A stretch of 64,000 bases of DNA from Haliotis asinina (Eukaryota; Mollusca; Gastropoda; Lepetellida; Haliotidae), in contig NC_090287.1 of the NCBI RefSeq assembly GCF_037392515.1, positions 7,671,501-7,735,500 on the forward strand. The letters run 5' to 3'. Position 1 is the stretch's first letter; each line of letters begins with the position of its first letter. Under the pieces are notes generated by a model. It ran no database searches. It was not told the DNA's origin and was given only the letters and a program-made list of their open reading frames with translations. A program made the position numbers and the translations under genes. Shown piece after piece: positions 61,421 to 64,000 of this stretch.

Positions 61421-64000
61421 ACTTCAATTGGGAACAGACCTGTCAAATACTGATATCAGTAGGATGAGCTGGTATCAGTCCAGGAAAAGCTGGGAGCTCT
61501 TTCACTTATAACAAGGATGTCTGCTGCTGTGACTTCATTAACTTGTCCTCTTCCTTCACTGAATTAAATAAAACTTGAAAGCGTCCATCGGATGACAACC
61601 TGAATGTATTTTAGTTCCGGTGTCAAGTGAATGTGGAAACATATCCAAAAGGCAGACTCAGATTTTACAAAATTCCTATCATTACTCTAGACTCAGTATG
61701 TTTTTGTTCATAAATTCATCATGGACGTCAGCTGACTTGAAGTTGTATTAAGTCGACTAAAAATTAACCTGGTTATTTTCAGCACAGATTGCATCAAATA
61801 TGCAAAATGTCAGACACAGCAATCCCTGAATTTATTAAGTCATGTTTAAAATACATATCAATGAATAATACATGTGAAATGAGCCAAGAACAAATATCAG
61901 TTTCCAGTTGAGACAATATACTCTTGCTCTATAATTCTAGACTTCAGTCGGACTCCAATAATCTAATGCATTCTCCGTGGGCTTTGAGGCTGACTACCTA
62001 TGACCTCACACGTTGCACACTAAAACTGTAGGACCAATATTACAACAAAAGATATCTTTTTATCATAATCAAAAAGAGGTTAATCAAAACCTGTCAATTT
62101 CACATAAAAGCTTTCAATTAAAAATGGCACATGCAAAGATTTTTTTTAAATTATAAAAAACCAATTCTGCTAATCAATAGCAACAAAAACCTCAGAAACA
62201 GACTTGATAATGGCTGCCTTCCTTTCATTCTGGTCTGCTCTATTTGCCTTTATGCTTCCATAATCCATTATTCATGATGGTCATGTCAGGATAATTGACT
62301 TAATTGTCGAATTCCATTTAAAACATTTATTGATTCTCACGCCTGTATTCACCTCTGGAATAATGTTCTAGACGCAGTCATTATCACCTTTAAAATAGGG
62401 CATCCCCACAGCCTACAGTTCCACACCCCGTAACAGGCTTTACAGTCAGATCATATTTTATCACAATCTTAAATTAGATCTGTAAATATTTACCATGTAA
62501 CAGAAATCCTCAATATCTGCATATTCGTAATAAGCATCTATAACTGTATTTACAGAAATTGCTGTAAAGACATTTGTATCATAAACATCAACATAGCTTT
62601 GAATAATTTAAACAGTTTTTGATTTTAGTATTTCTAAGAAATATGTCTAAGATGTTTCTTATGACTAATAAGAAGTGTATGACACCATTAAAACCTTATT
62701 CCAATACATCTATTCAAGCTTAAACAGCACTTAAACTCAATCCAGATAATAAATACATATATCATCCTAAGTATGTTATCATGTGTATTAAAACTCAGGA
62801 CCACATCTTAGGTTATGGACATAATTAAACATGAAACTATATATCAGCCAATGAAAATTTGACATTGAGAGTTACCAAACAATGAGTTTGAGCAACATAT
62901 GATATGAGTTATCTTCCTTTATCCCTCAGTGATAATCACACTATCTGAGCTTGGATCATTCGCTGTATCACATCACACTGTTACTTGCTAATTTGTGAAA
63001 GTACTCATCAACAATTCCTCTGAATGGCAAACACTATAACATGAATATTTCATACCTAAGGGCTATGAGTCACAATAAGAACATGACAACAGACATTAAT
63101 GTCTCTACATTAATACACATACATCTGTATTAACACTGGTGAGCTATCAAAACACTACCTAATGCTTAAATCAAAATAAAATATATGTAAATGGGAAAAA
63201 ACATCCTTCATGATTTTTCTAGCATTACTGTCATGTTTATATTTCTTTTCCATAACAATAATAGAAATTACTGAGCATTGTTATTATTATTACTGAGCAT
63301 TATCAGGATAATGAAATATATAAACTACCTTGATCAAAAAACTACTTTTCATTTGTTACCATAGTTATTACAAACAAATGTTGTGAACCTAATTGATCGC
63401 AGCTGAATTCAGTAATTTACATGTGTCCTTCATATCCAACAATGATAGCACAATCAAATACGACAATGATTCATTTTAACCATTAATACCACCAACATTT
63501 TCGAAAAACACTTCAAGCTTTCTGGAATGGGACAAATTTCATTTCGATTAACAATATGGGTCATTAAGAACAAGTTTCAACATCCTCTGCACACATGAGC
63601 TAATCTTCCAATTCAGAATAATTTGACAATTCTTCTGTGAACTTTGTTCCTAAATTTCACAATAATTGCAATAATTTCATCGAGTGTCTTGCTGTGTTAA
63701 GTATGGCTTGCCAATCCTGAAATGCCAAACTGGGAGGTGAAACTACACTCTCTTGACATAGGCTTTGGAGTGTTTGCAAAGAATATGACAAAGACCTAAC
63801 AACCTTGATCTTTTTGACTCTTCCAGATATTGATTTTTCCAGCTTATGTGAGAACCTTATACAAGGAGAGGGGGATTTTTGGAAGATTCTGAAACCAACA
63901 CTCTTGACTGGAATAAATTAGAAGGCAGATGGCCATGTTTGTTCAAGGCCTCATTAATTTGAAATCTGTCACAAGTCTGGATAATGTTTAAACGAACATT
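61421..64000. other. Non-coding AT-rich DNA to the window end
   Basis: No gene, repeat array or RNA gene recognised. Confidence 0.4.

Overview
The window is animal nuclear DNA, almost certainly from a marine gastropod and most like abalone (Haliotis) or a close vetigastropod. The evidence is an ependymin-related protein gene of molluscan type with short exons and GT-AG introns, and many copies of two SINE-like repeats whose shared tail (tgctgaatattcc / ttttacgcc / cactcactcactca words) I know from abalone DNA. The sequence is AT-rich, gene-poor and full of small tandem repeats. Nothing here is bacterial or viral.

Layout. 1-2150: right end of a satellite array of 72-bp units. 2158-7130: gene-free DNA holding a 29-bp minisatellite, a long TG/GA microsatellite and a head-to-head SINE pair. 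7129-10860 (minus strand): a complete six-exon ependymin-related protein gene with TATA box, signal peptide, two competing terminal exons and a poly(A) signal; its introns carry a 5'-truncated SINE with perfect target duplication and a 48-bp minisatellite. 11.0-20.4 kb: gene-free, with a C-rich (G-quadruplex-prone) repeat and faint decayed coding-like fragments. 20405-23738 (minus strand): a five-coding-exon gene for a 341-residue protein with an N-myristoylation signal and lysine-rich head, a long disordered Ala/Glu/Pro region, and an AMPK-beta-like glycogen-binding CBM48 domain at the very C-terminus, without the AMPK-beta domain that binds the kinase. This is the most interesting object in the window. 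23.8-64 kb: no coding exon I can defend; the region probably contains 5'-untranslated exons and introns of the CBM48 gene and/or intergenic DNA, with SINEs, minisatellites, two fold-back elements, a perfect RFX X-box, paired cAMP-response elements and a candidate 33-nt micro-exon.

The two genes are on the same strand but need not work together. One product is a secreted glycoprotein; the other is predicted to tether a glycogen-like glucan to the cytoplasmic face of membranes. Exon junctions were derived by eye from splice signals, reading frame and family similarity; no alignment or transcript data were available.
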